This document shows positions 46,805 to 60,990 of a stretch of 64,000 nucleotides of DNA, piece by piece. The notes under the pieces are model-generated. The model had not been told where the DNA came from, searched no databases, and saw nothing but the letters and a program-made list of their open reading frames with translations. Positions within the stretch are counted from its first letter, which is position 1. Every line of letters begins with the position of its first letter. The stretch comes from Saccharum officinarum (taxonomy: Eukaryota; Streptophyta; Magnoliopsida; Poales; Poaceae). A program made the position numbers and the translations under genes. The DNA is taken from positions 116,976,680-117,040,679 of the forward strand of contig CM036160.1 in assembly GCA_020631735.1 (NCBI GenBank). The letters are read 5' to 3'.

Positions 46805-49800
46805 TAAAACTGATTTTCACATTATTGGGCAACCCTAAGGGTGGCTATATATAGTACCATACATGGGCCTCTAATGGGCCTATACTCCAACACCCCCCCG
46901 CAGTCTGGACTACCGACGCAGCGGAGTTCAAGACTGGGCAAGAAAGAAAACAAGAAAGAGCACAAACACACAAGACCCCCCGTAGCCACAACTAGCCACT
47001 GGAGACGTTGAGGCTGGAACGAAACTCGGAGAAGGTCGAGGAAGGGAGGCCTTTGGTGAAGATGTCCGCAAACTGGGAGGTGGTCGGGACGTGAAGTACC
47101 CGAACGTCGCGATGGCCACACGGTCGCGGACGAAGTGCAGATCGATCTTCACATGCTTGGTCCTCTAGTGCTGCACGGGGTTGGTGGAGAGGTAGACCGC
47201 GCTGACGTTGTCGCAGTAGACGAGCGTGCTCCTGGCGAGGGGGCGGTGAAGCTCGGCCAGGAGCTGGCGGAGCCAAGCGGCCTCGGCCACGCCGTTGGCA
47301 ACGGCACGGTACTCCGCCTCGGCACTGGAGTGGGAGACCACCGGCTGACGCTTGGACGACCAAGAGACCAAGTTGCCGCCGAGGAAGACAGCGTAGCCGG
47401 AGGTGGACCTGCGGGTGTCCGGGCAGCCCGCCCAGTCAGCGTCGGTGTAGACCACCAGCTCGGCAGTGGAGGACCGGCCGAGGAGCAGTCCGTAGCCGAG
47501 GGTGCCACGGAGGTACCGGAGAAGCCGCTTTATAGCAGCCAGGTGGGGCTCCCGCGGAGCATGCATGTAGAGGCAGAGCTGCTGGACGGCATAAGTGATG
47601 TCCGGCCGTGTGAAGGTGAGGTATTGGAGCGCGCCAGCAAGACTCCGGTAGGCGGTGGAGTCTGCTGGCCCAAGCATCAGACCCCCAGCCTCGGACAGCT
47701 TGCCCTGGGTGTCAACCGGGGTAGAGCAGGACTGGCAGGCGGTCATCCCTGCTCGCTCCAGAATGTCACAAGTGAACTGCCGCTGGTGGAGGAACAGGCC
47801 TGAAGGTCGGGGCTCAACAGTGACGCCGAGGAAGTGGTGGAGCACCCCAAGATCCTTCATAGCAAATTCCTTCTGGAGAGAGGCAATGACGTGGTGGAGC
47901 AGAGACTCGCTGGAGGCGGTGAGAACAATGTCATCCACATAGAGGAGCAGGTAAGCAGTCTCACCCCCATAGTGGTATATGAACAGGGAGGTGTCAGACT
48001 TGGCCTCCGTGAACCCAAGAGTCTGCAGGAAGGTAGCGAATCGAGAGTACCAAGCCCGGGGTGCCTGCTTGAGCCCGTAGAGAGACTTGTTGAGCCGGCA
48101 GACGAAGTCAGGACGAGAAGAATCCACGAAACCGGCTGGCTGACTGCAGTAGACCGTCTCAGTGAGAGTGCCATGGAGGAAGGCATTCTTGACATCCAGC
48201 TGATGCACAGGCCAGGAGCGCTCGAGAGCCAGGGAGAGGACGGTGCGGACTGTAGCTGCTTCACCACGGGATTGAAGGTCTCAGCATAGTCAATGCCAGG
48301 CCGCTGAGTGAAGCCGCGGAGGACCCAGCGAGCCTTGTAGCGCTCCAAGGAACCATCAGCACGCCTCTTGTGCGTCCAGATCCACTTGCCGGTGACAATG
48401 TTGGAGCCCGGCGGACGAGGCACTAGGTCCCACGTCTGGTTGGCGAGGAGGGCCGCGTACTCGTCCATCGCGCGGCGCCAGTGAGGATCCGCCAAGGCCG
48501 CGCGGATGTTAGAGGGTACCGGAGAGATCCCCGGCTCGCAGGCGGCGGCGGTGAGGGCCTGCGGGCGAGACGCCTGCCTCGTCACCATCGGGTGAGTGTG
48601 ACGAGGGTCCCGGTAAAGAAGAGGCGGGTGGTACACCGGCGGGTCGGCGCGAGAACGTGGCGATGCCGGCGGAGCAGGCACCGGCGACGACGGCGCAGGT
48701 GACGAGAGCGGCGGAGCCGGCTCACGCCGGCCGCTCGTAGACGATGCCAAAGCGTCCGGGAGGAGGTGAGGGCGGACGCGGCTCCCGCCGGCGCTGGTAG
48801 ACAAGTCCGAAGCGCCCGGGAGGAGGTGGGGTCGGTGTGCTCGGTCCCGCGATCGGAACGGCAGCATCTGGCACAACGGGAGGCAGCGAAGCCACAGGAA
48901 GCGAGGGTGGAAGCTCCGGGGCTGCCTCGACCGTGTCAGGCACCGGAAGGTCCTGGTGCGAGTCCGGCAGGGGCGAGGCTGGACCACCAGGAGAGCGCGC
49001 CGGAGCAGGACCTGCAGGGTAGAGGGAGAAGGGTGGCAGAATCGCCGGGTCAGTGGGAAAGAAGGAAGCCTCCGCAGGGTCAGCGGGAGGTGTGGGTGGA
49101 GAGGTGGTGGAGTAAGGGAACGCCGACTCATCAAACACGACATGGCGAGAGATGAGGACACGGCGAGAGGTAAGGTCAAAGCAGCGGTAACCTTTGTGAT
49201 CCGGAGAGTATCCGAGAAAGACACAGAGGGTCGACCGGGGAGCCAACTTATGGGGAGCGGTGGCGGCGGTGTTAGGGTAACACGCACACCCAAAGACTCG
49301 AAGGTGGTCGTACCGAGGAGGGGTACCGAAAAGAGCGTGGTGAGGCATGGAGCTGGCAGGCAGTAGAAGGAAGTCGGTTAAGGAGATAGGTGGAGGTGTG
49401 CAGGCACTCAGCCCAGAAGCGAGCGGTAGAGAGGCCTGGAGCAGAAGGGTGCGCATGATATCATTGGTTGTGCGGATCATACGCTCTGCCTTGCCGTTTT
49501 GAGAGGAGGTATACGGACAAGACATGCGCAGATGGACACCGGAAGAAAGGAAGAAGGCACGGGAGGTGGAGTTATCGAACTCACGGCCATTGTCACACTG
49601 GACAGCCTTGATGGTGAGGCCGAACTGAGTGAATACCTAAGCAAAGAGGTGGCTAAGAGTGGTGAACGCCTCGGACTTGACACGCAGGGGAAAAGTCCAG
49701 GAATAATGGGAGAAATCATCGACCACCACCAAGTAGTACTTATAGCCAGACATGCTGAGAACAGGAGAAGTCCACAAGTCGCAATGAATAAGATCAAATG

Positions 49801-50470
49801 CACGAGTGGCATGTGAGGACTGAAAAGGAAGGCGAATGTGACGGCCCAGCTGGCACGCATGACACAAGTGATCATCGGGAGGCCGAGAGCACCGAATGTC
49901 AGAACTACGACTGAGCTGCAGTAGGGCATCCCGGCCAGGATGGCCGGGCGACGGTGCCAAGTGGTGGAGGAAGGAGTGGCGGCGAAAGCGGCTGAGGAAG
50001 GCGAAAGAGGTGAAACAGGCGCCGAGGAAGGCGAAGAAGGTGGAAACCGAAGGGTGTAGAGAGGCCCAGTGCCGTTACACCGGAGCCGAGGAACCCGGAG
50101 GCCAAATCCCGCACGGTGAGGCCAGAGGGGTCAAACTCAACCGAACAAGAGTTGTCAGTGGTGAAGCGGCGAATAGAGAGAAGGTTGTGAACCATACCGG
50201 GAGCCACAAGATCAGGGGATATGAAAGGAGCCGTGAGAACCGGCAGTGCCCACGGAGGAGACAGGAATGCAGGTGCCATTAGCGACCATGATGGAAGAGG
50301 GACAGGAAGGGTGGGGTGGATGGAGAGAAGAAAGAAGACTCGCATCGGGCGTGGTGTGGAACGTGGCGCCCGAGTCGGCGATCCAATCAGGACTGACTGG
50401 TGGAGGCTGGCGGTGGTGCTGAAGGAGGAGGCCAAGGTAGCCGGAGCCCAAACGGCAAGCCCTGGAGAGG
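46805..50470 (-). mobile_element. Minus-strand Ty1/copia element, 5' part lost in the gap (first image)
   Basis: The 3' LTR starts at 46892 (TGTTGGAGTATAGGCCC on the minus strand), next to a polypurine tract of the GCGGGGGGG type, and is cut short near 46805. Upstream lie RNase H and RT (47165-48208: HQLDVKNAFLHGTL, YVDD, DADWAGCPDTRRST), the RT N-terminal part and integrase C-terminal part (48722-49525: SSQNGKAERMIR, GYSPDHKGYRCFD), integrase (49637-49960: HACQLGRHIRLPF, FDLIHCDLWTSP) and protease (50212-50451: DSGATFHTT). In-frame stops lie at 47165 and near 49637. Frame changes near 48245 and 48737 are absent from the second image. The element runs into the N run. Confidence 0.85.
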
Positions 50471-50570
50471 NNNNNNNNNNNNNNNNNNNNNNNNNNNNNN
50501 NNNNNNNNNNNNNNNNNNNNNNNNNNNNNNNNNNNNNNNNNNNNNNNNNNNNNNNNNNNNNNNNNNNNNN
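50471..50570. other. Assembly gap of exactly 100 N
   Basis: One hundred N, the conventional placeholder for a scaffold join of unknown size. The sequence to the right does not continue the copia element on the left. It restarts inside the solo LTR already seen from 35696. Confidence 0.98.
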
Positions 50571-52753
50571 AGCCGCGTGCTCCACCGCCGCCGCTGTCAA
50601 GCTGGAGTCGTCGATTCCGCCGCGCAACGTTGCTATAAGCTCGACAACAAGCTTCGTGACGTAATCTGAAGTTGCTGAGCTACTTCTTCTTTTTCTTTTC
50701 GTTCTGGTTCGCTAATTGCGCTTGCCGCTGTTGTACAGAGGTCCCGTCCGCCATTGCTAGCCTTCGACGTCTTCGCCCGATCCTATTCACTGCAATCCAT
50801 CTAGGTGAGTTCGCGATCGTCTGCTCTTGCTCCCTGTGCGTTGGTTCAATGAATTGTGCGTTCTTTTGCGGATTGCTCAATGCCGATGAGTAATTGCTCC
50901 GACGGCGACACAGCCACTGTCTGGCTACTGTTCATGGCGGAGTTCCCTCTCCTTCTTCCCAATTTAATCGTGGCGTTGAATCGAGATCCAAAGGTTCAAA
51001 ACGCCCCATACCACTTCGCCTGGCTTTTGCTATAGAGCCCTCTGTTTTTCTATATTCGAACCCGCGGTCCTCATCTCAGATTAAAATCGGATTTTTTTAT
51101 TATAATTCAAAATTAAGTTCCATTTAGTTATAGAATTGCCACTACTTTATTTTGCTTATAGAATCACCGTTTTAACTCCTATTTGACCATTCAAATTGCG
51201 TTGGGTTTCGTAATTACGTAGTCCACATGTTAGTACTATTGTTTAATAGGTTTTCAACTTTTAAATTTTGATATTAGATTTAATTTATTACGTTAATAAA
51301 GTAAATCTTGATTAGATCATAACTTTTCCGTTTTAGTTCCGATTTACGTGCAATTCGTGTATGTGTGATTCTAGTGAGATGTAGATTCGTTTTATAAACT
51401 TTTTGTCTTAATTTACTACTGTCTGTGTACTGTTCTAATTGTAGTTTTGTTTGCTTTGTATGATTGCTCTTGGATGATTGTTGTTGATGTGTTAATCGAG
51501 AATAGACGGTGAGCAGTTCGTTGGTGATCAAGAGTACTATTACGAACCGGATTAACAGGACCAGCTAGATCAAGGCAAGTATAGCGTGGGATCATCCTTG
51601 TTACCTATTCACTTTAATTCACTTAATTCATTCTGCATGTATCTCCTTGTTAAGGATGCCCTAGATTTGATCTTGTATCTTGATTCCTATTCCTATGGTT
51701 ATGGCATTGGGTAGTTTGCTAGTGCTCACATAAACAATGATTTTGTAACTTGACTAATGGTATATGCAATAACACTAAAAGATGATTTTTAGCAATAGAA
51801 AACTAGAGGGCTAGAGTTTACTCTAGATTCCTCTCCGTAAGAACTTATCTGTAAGCAAACATCCGGGACTTGCAGTTCAACTGTGAGGGCTACATGGCTC
51901 TAGCTTTAGTCATATAAGAGGACCTTTTTTAGCTTGTTAGGGTTACCTTTATTGGCGTAAAAGGGGTGTGTTCCGGGTTGGGTGTAGTGCAGCTTCTGTC
52001 CCTATGCGTATAGGCTGGAGTCATTGTGCCATATGAAAGAAGAGCTCTACATTTGTAGGCCACGAAACCTAGCAGTCCTAACTTGTTAGACGAACCTTGG
52101 AAAGACTTCATAGTGAAACTTAATTGTCCAATGGGAGTCATGACCTCGGCTTTTGGGAATTGCGACTCACAGTGAAAGTGTACACCTCTGCGCAGAGTTT
52201 AATAAACTAGTATACTAGCCGTGCTCACAGACACGAGCGGCCTTGGACCCTTACGGAATAGAGATCACTATTAATTTACTTGTTCTTGCTATTCATTATT
52301 CACTTTACATGATCATGTGTTTATTTTGGGAACATCGCCAACTTGTTGCTACTCAGTTGCTTAAAATTTGACCAACTAAAAGCTACATGCAGTTAAACTT
52401 GTGTCTATCCCCTTTTGAGCTTCATGAACCTCATGTTACACTTGTTGAGTACTTTCGTGCTCACCCCTGCATTCCCTCACACCTCAGGATGAACTCCGGA
52501 TTGTTCGAATAGTGATTACCACTACTACTTCCCAGAAGATTACTAGACTTGTGGTCAACCAGTTGACGTGCCTGTGCTATGGAGCTAGCTACCACGAGAG
52601 TTACCTTTTGTTTCTGCTTAATTATGTGAAATTATTCTTTATGTAATAAACATTTGTGATGATACTCTTTACATTTGTCGACTTATGTGTGATTGATCTC
52701 TGGGCGCACATAAGATTAGACATTCTATTTGTTCCTTAAGAATGGGTGTGACA
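50571..52753. mobile_element. Solo LTR, second image (starts inside the element)
   Basis: Corresponds to 35696-37895. The first ~600 bp after the gap lack many single bases relative to the first image (for example cttgg to ctgg, ccccg to cccg, ggccg to ggcg). The remainder is nearly identical and ends GGGTGTGACA followed by GTTTG. Confidence 0.75.
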
Positions 52754-53351
52754 GTTTGCCTGTGCGGTCATCCATACTGCAAAGCATCTAACATGTTAGG
52801 TTTTGAGTTGTGCTATTCACAACGTGGATACTATTTTGTAATCCAGATTATTTGTAACGTGTTGATGTTCTCAGCTATCGTATAATATAATTCTTCTTTC
52901 GTCAAAAAAAAAGTCATGTTCCAGGCTAGGTGACGTCACAAACACTTGGGTATGTGTGAGCTCCGAACTTGGGGAAATTTGAACGACCACTTGTAGTTCA
53001 CTGGAGAAAAATGAATAGATCCAAATCGTATACAAGTGGCATCTCCCTCTGGTGTCGTTAATTACGTTTTACACAGTAATCGGTTCAAGTTAGTGTTGCC
53101 TTGTCCGTTTGTCCCCATCTATCCACTTAAACTGAACAGCGAGTGACACTGTGGTACATCATACAAGGTATATTCTATTTCCTCAGTAGTCAGTACATGT
53201 TCTACACATTATACATGGTATATACTATTTCCTCAGTAGTCAGTACATGTTCTACAATGTACATACAACTATACACATGTGTGATGTACAGGTTACAGAT
53301 TTCACGATTTACACGGTTGGACAGAGAAACGCAGCCTCAAAAATGTTCTCC

Positions 53352-56300
53352 TCAAAAGAGTTCAGCGCAGCAGAAAGGGTAATACCCAGCTTCTCCTGCA
53401 GATTCTGAGACTACTCCCAGCTCCCTCTGAACTTTCCTCCGTTCATAGAAGACTGGGCATGCCAGGGAAATACACTTGACGCCACTTTCAACAATCCAGT
53501 CTGCACCGCCACAATGGCCACATATCTGGACAAAGTTCAAAGCTTTACAGTCAGCTCATCTTAACAACTAAGATCCTGTGTTTATATGCACAAAAAGTTG
53601 AAACGTGAAATCTGCAACAGTTGCTCAACCACAAGTCAGGCACGCTAAAGGAAACACTAGAAGTCAGCAGCAACAACAACAACATAGCCTTTTGTCCCAA
53701 GCAAGTTGGGGTAGGCTAGAGATGAAACCCAAAAGAGACGAGAAAACAGGGAGACACATAAAGGGACAAAAATGACACAAGACAAAAAAAAGGTCACGGT
53801 TCAGACACGTTGATTACCAATCTCCAAGCGCTCCTATCCATAGCTAAATCCTTGGGGATATTCCACTCCTTAAGATCTCTCTTAACGGACTCGTCCCACG
53901 TTAGTTTAGGTCGACCTCTACCGCTCTTTACATTATCGGCCCGCTTTAGAACTCCACTACGCACCGGCGCCTCAGGAGGCCTCCGTTGGACATGTCCGAA
54001 CCATCTCAACCGATGTTGAATCAATTTCTCCTCAATTGGTGCCACCCAACCCTATCCCGAATATCGTCATTTCGGACTCTATCCCTCCTTGCGTGCCCAC
54101 AACACCAACGCAACATACGCATCTCTGCTACACTCAATTGCTGGACATGTCGCCTTTTTGTAGGCCAACACTCAGCACCGTATAGCATCGCCGGACGAAT
54201 CGCCGTCCTATAGAACTTACCTTTCAGCTTCTGAGGCACCCTTTTGTCACAGAGGACGCCAGAAGCTTGACGCCATTTCAACCAGCCGGCTGAAATTCTA
54301 TGCCTAACATCTTCATCAATGTCTCCGTCCTTTTGTAGCATCGACCCTAAATACCGAAAAGTATCCTTCTTGGCCACCACTTGCCCATCGTGGCTAACGT
54401 CTCCCTCCTCATGCCTAGTCGCGCTGAAATCGCACCTCATGTACTCGGTCTTAGTCCTACTAAGTCTGAACCCTTTCGACTCTAACGTGTGCCTCCATAG
54501 TTCTAACTTCCTATTAACCCTGCCCTACTGTCGTCAACTAGCACCACATCATCAGTAAAGAGTATACACCAAGGGATACCACCTTGTATGTCCCTTGTGA
54601 CCTCATCTATCACCAAAGCAAATAAATAAGGACTCAAAGCTGACCCCTGATGCAGTCCTATTTTAATTGGAAAGTCACTGGTGTCGCCATCACATGTTCG
54701 GACAAACGTCACCACATCCCTGTACATATCCTTGATGAGGGTAACGTACTTAGTTGGGACTTTGTGCTTTTCCAAGGCCCACCAAATGACATTTCTCGGT
54801 ACTTTGTCATATGCCTTCTCAAGATCAATAAAGACCATGTGCAAGTCCTTCTTCTGCTCCCTATATCTCTCCATCAATTGTTGTAATAAGAAAATCGCCT
54901 CCATGGTCGACCTACCAGGCATGAACCCAAACTGATTTTGGGTCACATGTGTCACTCTCCTTAGGCGATGCTCGATAACCCTCTCCCAGAGCTTCATCGT
55001 ATGGCTCATCAACTTAATCCCACGGTAGTTAGTACAACTTTGGACATCTCCCTTGTTCTTGAAGATCGGTACTAATATACTTCTCCTCCATTCTTCAGGC
55101 ATCTTGTTAGACCGAAAAATAAGGTTAAAAAGCTTAGTTAACCATACTATCGCTTTGGCGCCTAGGTATCTCCACACCTCAATGGGGATACCATCAGGGC
55201 CCATCGCTTTACAGATGTTTTGACACTAATTCTTGTTGCAGACAACAGTTAGCAGCAATCCATTTAGAGACTAGCATGTGCTACTGTAATTGAATGTAAA
55301 TGATACTCCAATATTTCATCAGATGACACTAATTTGCTTAGCATAATTCAGGTAAAACTATGTAAACACAAATCAACGGAAGCTAGGCACTTTGGTTTAG
55401 CCTCATGATTCTCCAGCTTTTGTGTCGAGTGGAGTAAAATCTGTAAATATGAGTGTATAATACACAAATATGAAATATGCTTAACATGATCCAAGTAAAA
55501 CGACTTACAGCAGCGAGATGTTGGATTTCTCGCTCCAACTTTGAAGTTCTGCCAGCAACTATTGTGGCAACAACAGCTTCGTTTTTCAAGCAATTGTTGC
55601 AGAAGGTCTCTGATCCTTGAATTATATCACCACAAATTGAACAGTGGCTTGACATGTAGTATGTATCTATTCTGCCTCCTTTGCCGAAGGCTTTATTATT
55701 CAATCCTAATCGGATGAAACTGCCATCACGAGAAAATGAACCATGACCAGCAGCAGACTGGCGTTTCGCAAGAGTTGGTCGTATGGGGCGAGGCATCTCA
55801 TTAAACCACTTATTCAGGTCAGCACCAAGAAGTCCAAAAACACGCTGTAGCGCAGGGATAATCTGCTTGGTTATGTAATATTGTTCATTTAATCTATAAG
55901 GGGAGCCAACTTCTAGCAGACCATAAGGATCAATAACCATGTCGGCAAGACGAGCCCCTGGTTCCCCATGGATTACAACATATGGCACTCTCTCTGCATA
56001 CCGAGGCTCTGCCCTTGGGTCAGACAACATAGCTTTTGTTGCAACAATTGCTGCAGGGGGCAGAGTGGAAGCCCTTGCACTGTAAGTACCTAAACGGACC
56101 TCCTTCGCAAAAATGAAATCTTGAATAGAGACTTTTCCTGATAATATGCGTGTCCACTGACGCTCCAAATATGTCCTGACCTGCAATGGTAAAAGAATTT
56201 CAAAGCTATACACTCGACAAAAAACAATAATAAAAACAAGGAAAATGGTCCTTACAAGAGGAGACTAAGTAATACCCTTACTTTGGTCAAATCCTGTTCT

Positions 56301-59300
56301 TCAAACATTGTTCTGATAGACCGTTCCAAAATCTTTGCAACTGCTGGGCATGTATCTCTCCGAACTGTTTCTATCCCCTTCGCATCAAAGATTGGCTCAT
56401 TCTGTTCAGGACTCTCGTAGCTATAGCCAACATATCTCTTCTTTGTAAGAAGAAAGCATGGCTGATACACTTTCTCAAACTTCAACGTGACTGGATCAGG
56501 ATTCATTGCAGTTAATGATGAGGCGATCTCCTTTCCTATTCTGAATGCCTCTTCCTTAGAACGCCCTTTTAGGAGAACAAACATACTACAACAGAAACAG
56601 ATGTATAAGTATAGCATGACTACATTATACACCAAAGAGAAAACAAGAAACACAGTAATACCTGTCAGTATCACCATACACGACCCTAGCTTTCCACAAA
56701 GGATGCTGATTGACAAATGATATTGCTGTTTCAAGTGTTCTACGGCCACATTGAACAATGCTGTCTGCAAGCTCTGCACAAGGCATCCGACCACTGAATC
56801 CAGCAGCTGTGTAGCCATATGTTACATTAGCTATGAGCTTCAAAGCAAGCTGCCGTGCATTGAATATCTGCAAGCAAATTGATTATTTATAACATATCCA
56901 CCAATTGGTAAGAACAGTTTTTTTTAAAAAAAAAAACTGAAAAACAAATGTTGCAGAAGGAAAAACAAGAGGACTGCCTAAGCACAGCACTGACGAAATG
57001 ACTATGGTATGACAGTATAATCACATTATCCACAAGAGATTCAGGCATTTCACATGATGTTCAAAACTTGGTTTAGAGGTGAATACCCTGTGAAGAACTT
57101 GCTGTGATGGGCTCAACTTTTTCATTGCTTGTTTCACCATAATTCTTGTTGACAATATCTCCTCTAGAAGGCGAGGAAGTACACCTTTTCTTATCTGCAG
57201 AATACCATTGACATTGTTCTGGAAAGTTCAGTACTTACTAGGGGAACATAATGCGCAGCAATATAATGAAAGTGCCAGGAATCACTAAACATGTAATGGT
57301 AGGCAATAGTCTCAAGAATATAGCAAGTACTTCACCTGGATGGTAATCAAGGGCAACCATACAAGTCAATCTACCAACCACAGAGGTAATTAGGTAAAAT
57401 GTAATATGGGAACAACCTTCTGGGAGGTATATAGCTCAGTCGGTTGGTATATCACAATTTTTCTAGCAATTTGAAGAACATCAGATATTGCTCAGAAAAT
57501 TTAGAAAATCACCTTAGGTTGAACATACAGGACCCCATTTGGAGTAAGCAGCAGCTGATTTTTGAGATCTACAAGTGTATGTGGATCTGCTGAATATGAG
57601 CTGACACCAAGAACATTTGACTTTGATGGGAAAACTTTACCCAAACATGTAGAATAACATAGGTTATATGCTATTATCATCGAAGGATAGAGGGACTGAA
57701 AATCCAATACAACAACTGGATCAGGGTAGAAGGCTGACTCTGGTTCCATTACAAGCGGCAAGCACTCCATGGCTGGCTGAGAAGCAACCTGCAAAGTAGC
57801 ACTGAAGCACATCAAGATGCTGTTACTACTTAACAGTTTAGCAGAAAAAATATCCTATTTTCGAGTTTTATATGGTGTGGTGAATGACCAGCTGTAGTTC
57901 TAAAGAAATCAATGATACCATTTCTAGCTAACATAATGCAACATCAGCAGAATTTGTTAAAATGAACAAGATTTTGTCATAAACTCATAGTAACATTGGA
58001 GGTTCAGAATTGGCTAATCAGCAACTACAGTATATCTAAAGCAAAATACTGAAAATCCAAAATTGATAGGTGGCAAGAAAATGCACCTGTTGATTTCCAG
58101 GGGAAATTGCAAGGTAGTTCTGTGTATGAGCCAATCTCAGGAGCATAGATTCAACACGATACTGAGACCCTCGAGAAAGAACAGAAAAGAAATCAATACC
58201 AAATACACGAGCAAGTTCAGATGTTCGATTCACCTGCATGCCAGGTCAACATTAGGACAATCCAAAAGCTGAGGTATTCAGAAAAAAAAAACCAAGCAAG
58301 AATACCATGGAGGAAAATCAATTTACCAGGTCCAGTTGATTCATTATTTCAAGGTTGATTGTAGCTCTATTGCTAATGTATTCTATGCATCGGTGTCTTC
58401 CTTGTCCAGGACCTGTTGCAAACCATCGGTTCAATATCCTGCTTGGTATCAGTGGTATCTTTCGCCTCAGTACTTCATCAGCTACAGCTTCAAGAGTAAT
58501 TATTAAGCTTAACTTCTGCACGCATGAGACGCCATAAATTAAGCACAATTCTTCCACCAACATGTATACCACTCGCATGGGTATGGCTCCAATCATTCTC
58601 ACTGACATCATCAATAATATCATCAGCAGAAGATGTTTCAGAAAGCACCTGACTAGAGTTATCAACTGGAATCTTAGGTGGATGATTCAACTCATGCGGC
58701 GGTGTTCTTGAAATTCTTTTCAGTAAGCCTATACCCAGATAAGCAGCTCTTTCAGCAAGAAATCCTAAAGATCCTAACTGAATCTCCCACCCGACTAGGA
58801 TATCTGGATCAATTGAACATACTGCACTGATAAGATTGTTCAGAAGGTCCTTTTCTTCAGGGAAGACATCTACATTACAGCTGGCAATACCATCCAGATT
58901 TCTGCATATACAAGAAAGAATTTTGAGACATTTAGGTCTATGAGCATGTAAGAAAAGAAAATATCACAAGCCAACACAAGGAAGCGGACACTGTTTCTGA
59001 TCGAATCAAGAAATTCTACAATAGATCATTTAGTAACTTAGCTATATAAGGCAACATACATCAGTTGCCATTGTCACCACCCTAGTCAGCCAATATGTCC
59101 TGTCAATCTCACTCGTCCATATTCTAAGGGAGTCAATCGTTTGGCAGGGTTGGCCGGTAACTACCTAGAAGCCTCCAGCTCCTGGCTCCTGGCCAGAGTC
59201 TGGAAACTGGGTTTTGATACCCCAGTGACAACTGACAAGTTAAATTTAGAAAGAAAACTGAAGATAGAAAGTAGCAGCCGTCTGAGATAAACTTTGAAGC

Positions 59301-60990
59301 CTCTGTGGATTTCTATCTAAAAGCTAAGGGCACTTTAGTCTGACGACCCCAAAATGAAAAAGATCAAATCCCAAGTGGCTTCAGACCTCCTATGTGATTT
59401 GGCATTGTTGTCACGTATAAACACATGAACGTCAACAGTATTGTCAGCATCATCTTCGACGGCCAAAGATACAGCATTAATGGCATCAAACCGTGGATCA
59501 GGACGCAGCTCTCCTCTGCTTTCTGTTAAAACCTGTTTACAGTGAAAAGAAGCTCGATATCAAGAAGTGCATTTTACTTTTGCTGATATCCCAAGCATTT
59601 AAATATTTCTATTTAACAATTTGTCTATTTGTAATTAGCAAATCAAACTTTCATGACTGATAAGTTTGTTCTTTAGCCATTAGCAAGTCAAACTTTCATG
59701 AGTGATAAGAAATAGAATTCTTGTTGGTTGGTCTGCAGTGAATAAACTATCCCACTGGATCCATCAATGAATAAAGAAAATGCAGTACATATATTGGGAA
59801 CAGAAGAGAAAAGAGTGAAGTAGAACCTCCATGCTAAGTATAGTCAGTTGTTGTCCACCACCGATACTAGCAGGGTCACGAAATCCAATTTGACTGAGAG
59901 GAGTGAGCTTATCCTTCTCATTTCCAGCTGATATCTGGGAAAAATCATGCCATTCATCCAAATGTTTGCTTTCTTTGTTAGATAGAGCCGATTCCATCAC
60001 ATCTCCATGCACAACAATTTTTTTTTCAGAATTCTCCTTAGTAAATCTGGTAGGAGAATTCCGTGATAAAGTAGAACTGTGTGCCTCTTCCTTATCAGCT
60101 GGGACTCCCTCATCATAGTTGGTATAATCTGAAACATATAAGCAACAAATGAAAATTAATTTGTACAAGAAACTTTTTGTACCATAGTATGACAACAAAA
60201 TTATGCAGGAAATCTTGAATACCCGAGAAAATACTGGAACTAGATTGTTGGGTTAGCCAATGGCCCACAGCTCCTGCAGATGGTGGTGAAAGTGCATGTG
60301 TCAGCAAATATAGGGCTGATCCATCATTTTGGAAATGAGTTGGGACACCCAATACACCCCCTGTAAAGTCACTGCTTTCCATATGTTGAAATGATTCATT
60401 CTGCTTATTCTCCTCCATATTCTGATTGAAAAATGGAAGGAGATCAGCTACTCCCAATTTTTCAGCTGAAAAAGAAAGAACAAGATAAACAGGAGCACAG
60501 GGCACAACTACAAGTTCATACGACCTAAACTAACGTGGGACGAGTCCGTTAAGAGAGATCTTAAGGAGTGGAATATCCCCAAGGATTTAGCTATGGATAG
60601 GAGCGCTTGGAGATTGGCAATCAACGTGCCTGAACCGTGACCTCTTTTTGTCTTGTGCCATTTTTGTCCCTTTATGTGTCTCCCTGTTTTCTCGTCTCTT
60701 TTGGGTTTCATCTCTAGCCTACCCCAACTTGCTTGGGACAAAAGGCTATGTTGTTGTTGTTGTTGTTGTTGTTGTAAAAAGAAAGAACAAAATGTATATA
60801 AAATTTATGGTGTGCCTTACGACATTATATTATGAGGGATACTAGCATTCCAAGAGAGATTATGCTGTGGTAGAACAAGGCTCTGGTGATGTAACAGATT
60901 GATAAACAGGAGCACAGGGCACAACTACAAGTTCATATGTGCTAATATGCAATGCGAGCATCCCATTGGATTTGGCTGACAGCCCAAGCT
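53352..60990 (-). CDS. REV3: REV3, C-terminal two thirds (second image)
   Basis: Exons matching those of the first image: a probable exon near 60900-60990; 60223-60465; 59827-60128; 59387-59532; 58327-58901; 58087-58233; 57513-57788; 57087-57194; 56662-56867; 56282-56585; 55509-56180; 53352-53525. Here the 672-nt exon 55509-56180 is fully open ([28 protein letters not shown]) and 57513-57788 reads [15 protein letters not shown] without interruption, unlike the first image. Exon 58327-58901 has the same 2-nt deficit, breaking frame between EVKLN and TLEAV. Most likely the same locus as 38495-46130. Confidence 0.85.
53671..55219 (-). mobile_element. RTE-type LINE in the REV3 last intron (second image)
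   Basis: Same truncated LINE as at 38814-40362, with the same (GTT)n tail and same 5' break. Its reading frame is broken near 54046 (gccacccaacc versus gccaccccaaccc) and near 54518 (attaaccctgcc versus attaacccctgcc), both homopolymer losses relative to the first image. Confidence 0.8.
60521..60776 (+). mobile_element. Short LINE 3'-end fragment (second image)
   Basis: Same structure as 45660-45915, with identical flanking duplications. The tail is a clean (GTT)n run here, whereas the first image has GTGTT irregularities. Confidence 0.7.

Noticed and set aside
57428..57446. Phrase resembling a tRNA box A (tagctcagtcggttggtat)
   Set aside because: It sits in a REV3 intron, and I found no matching box B or cloverleaf around it. 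The first image (42579-42596) even differs by one base.
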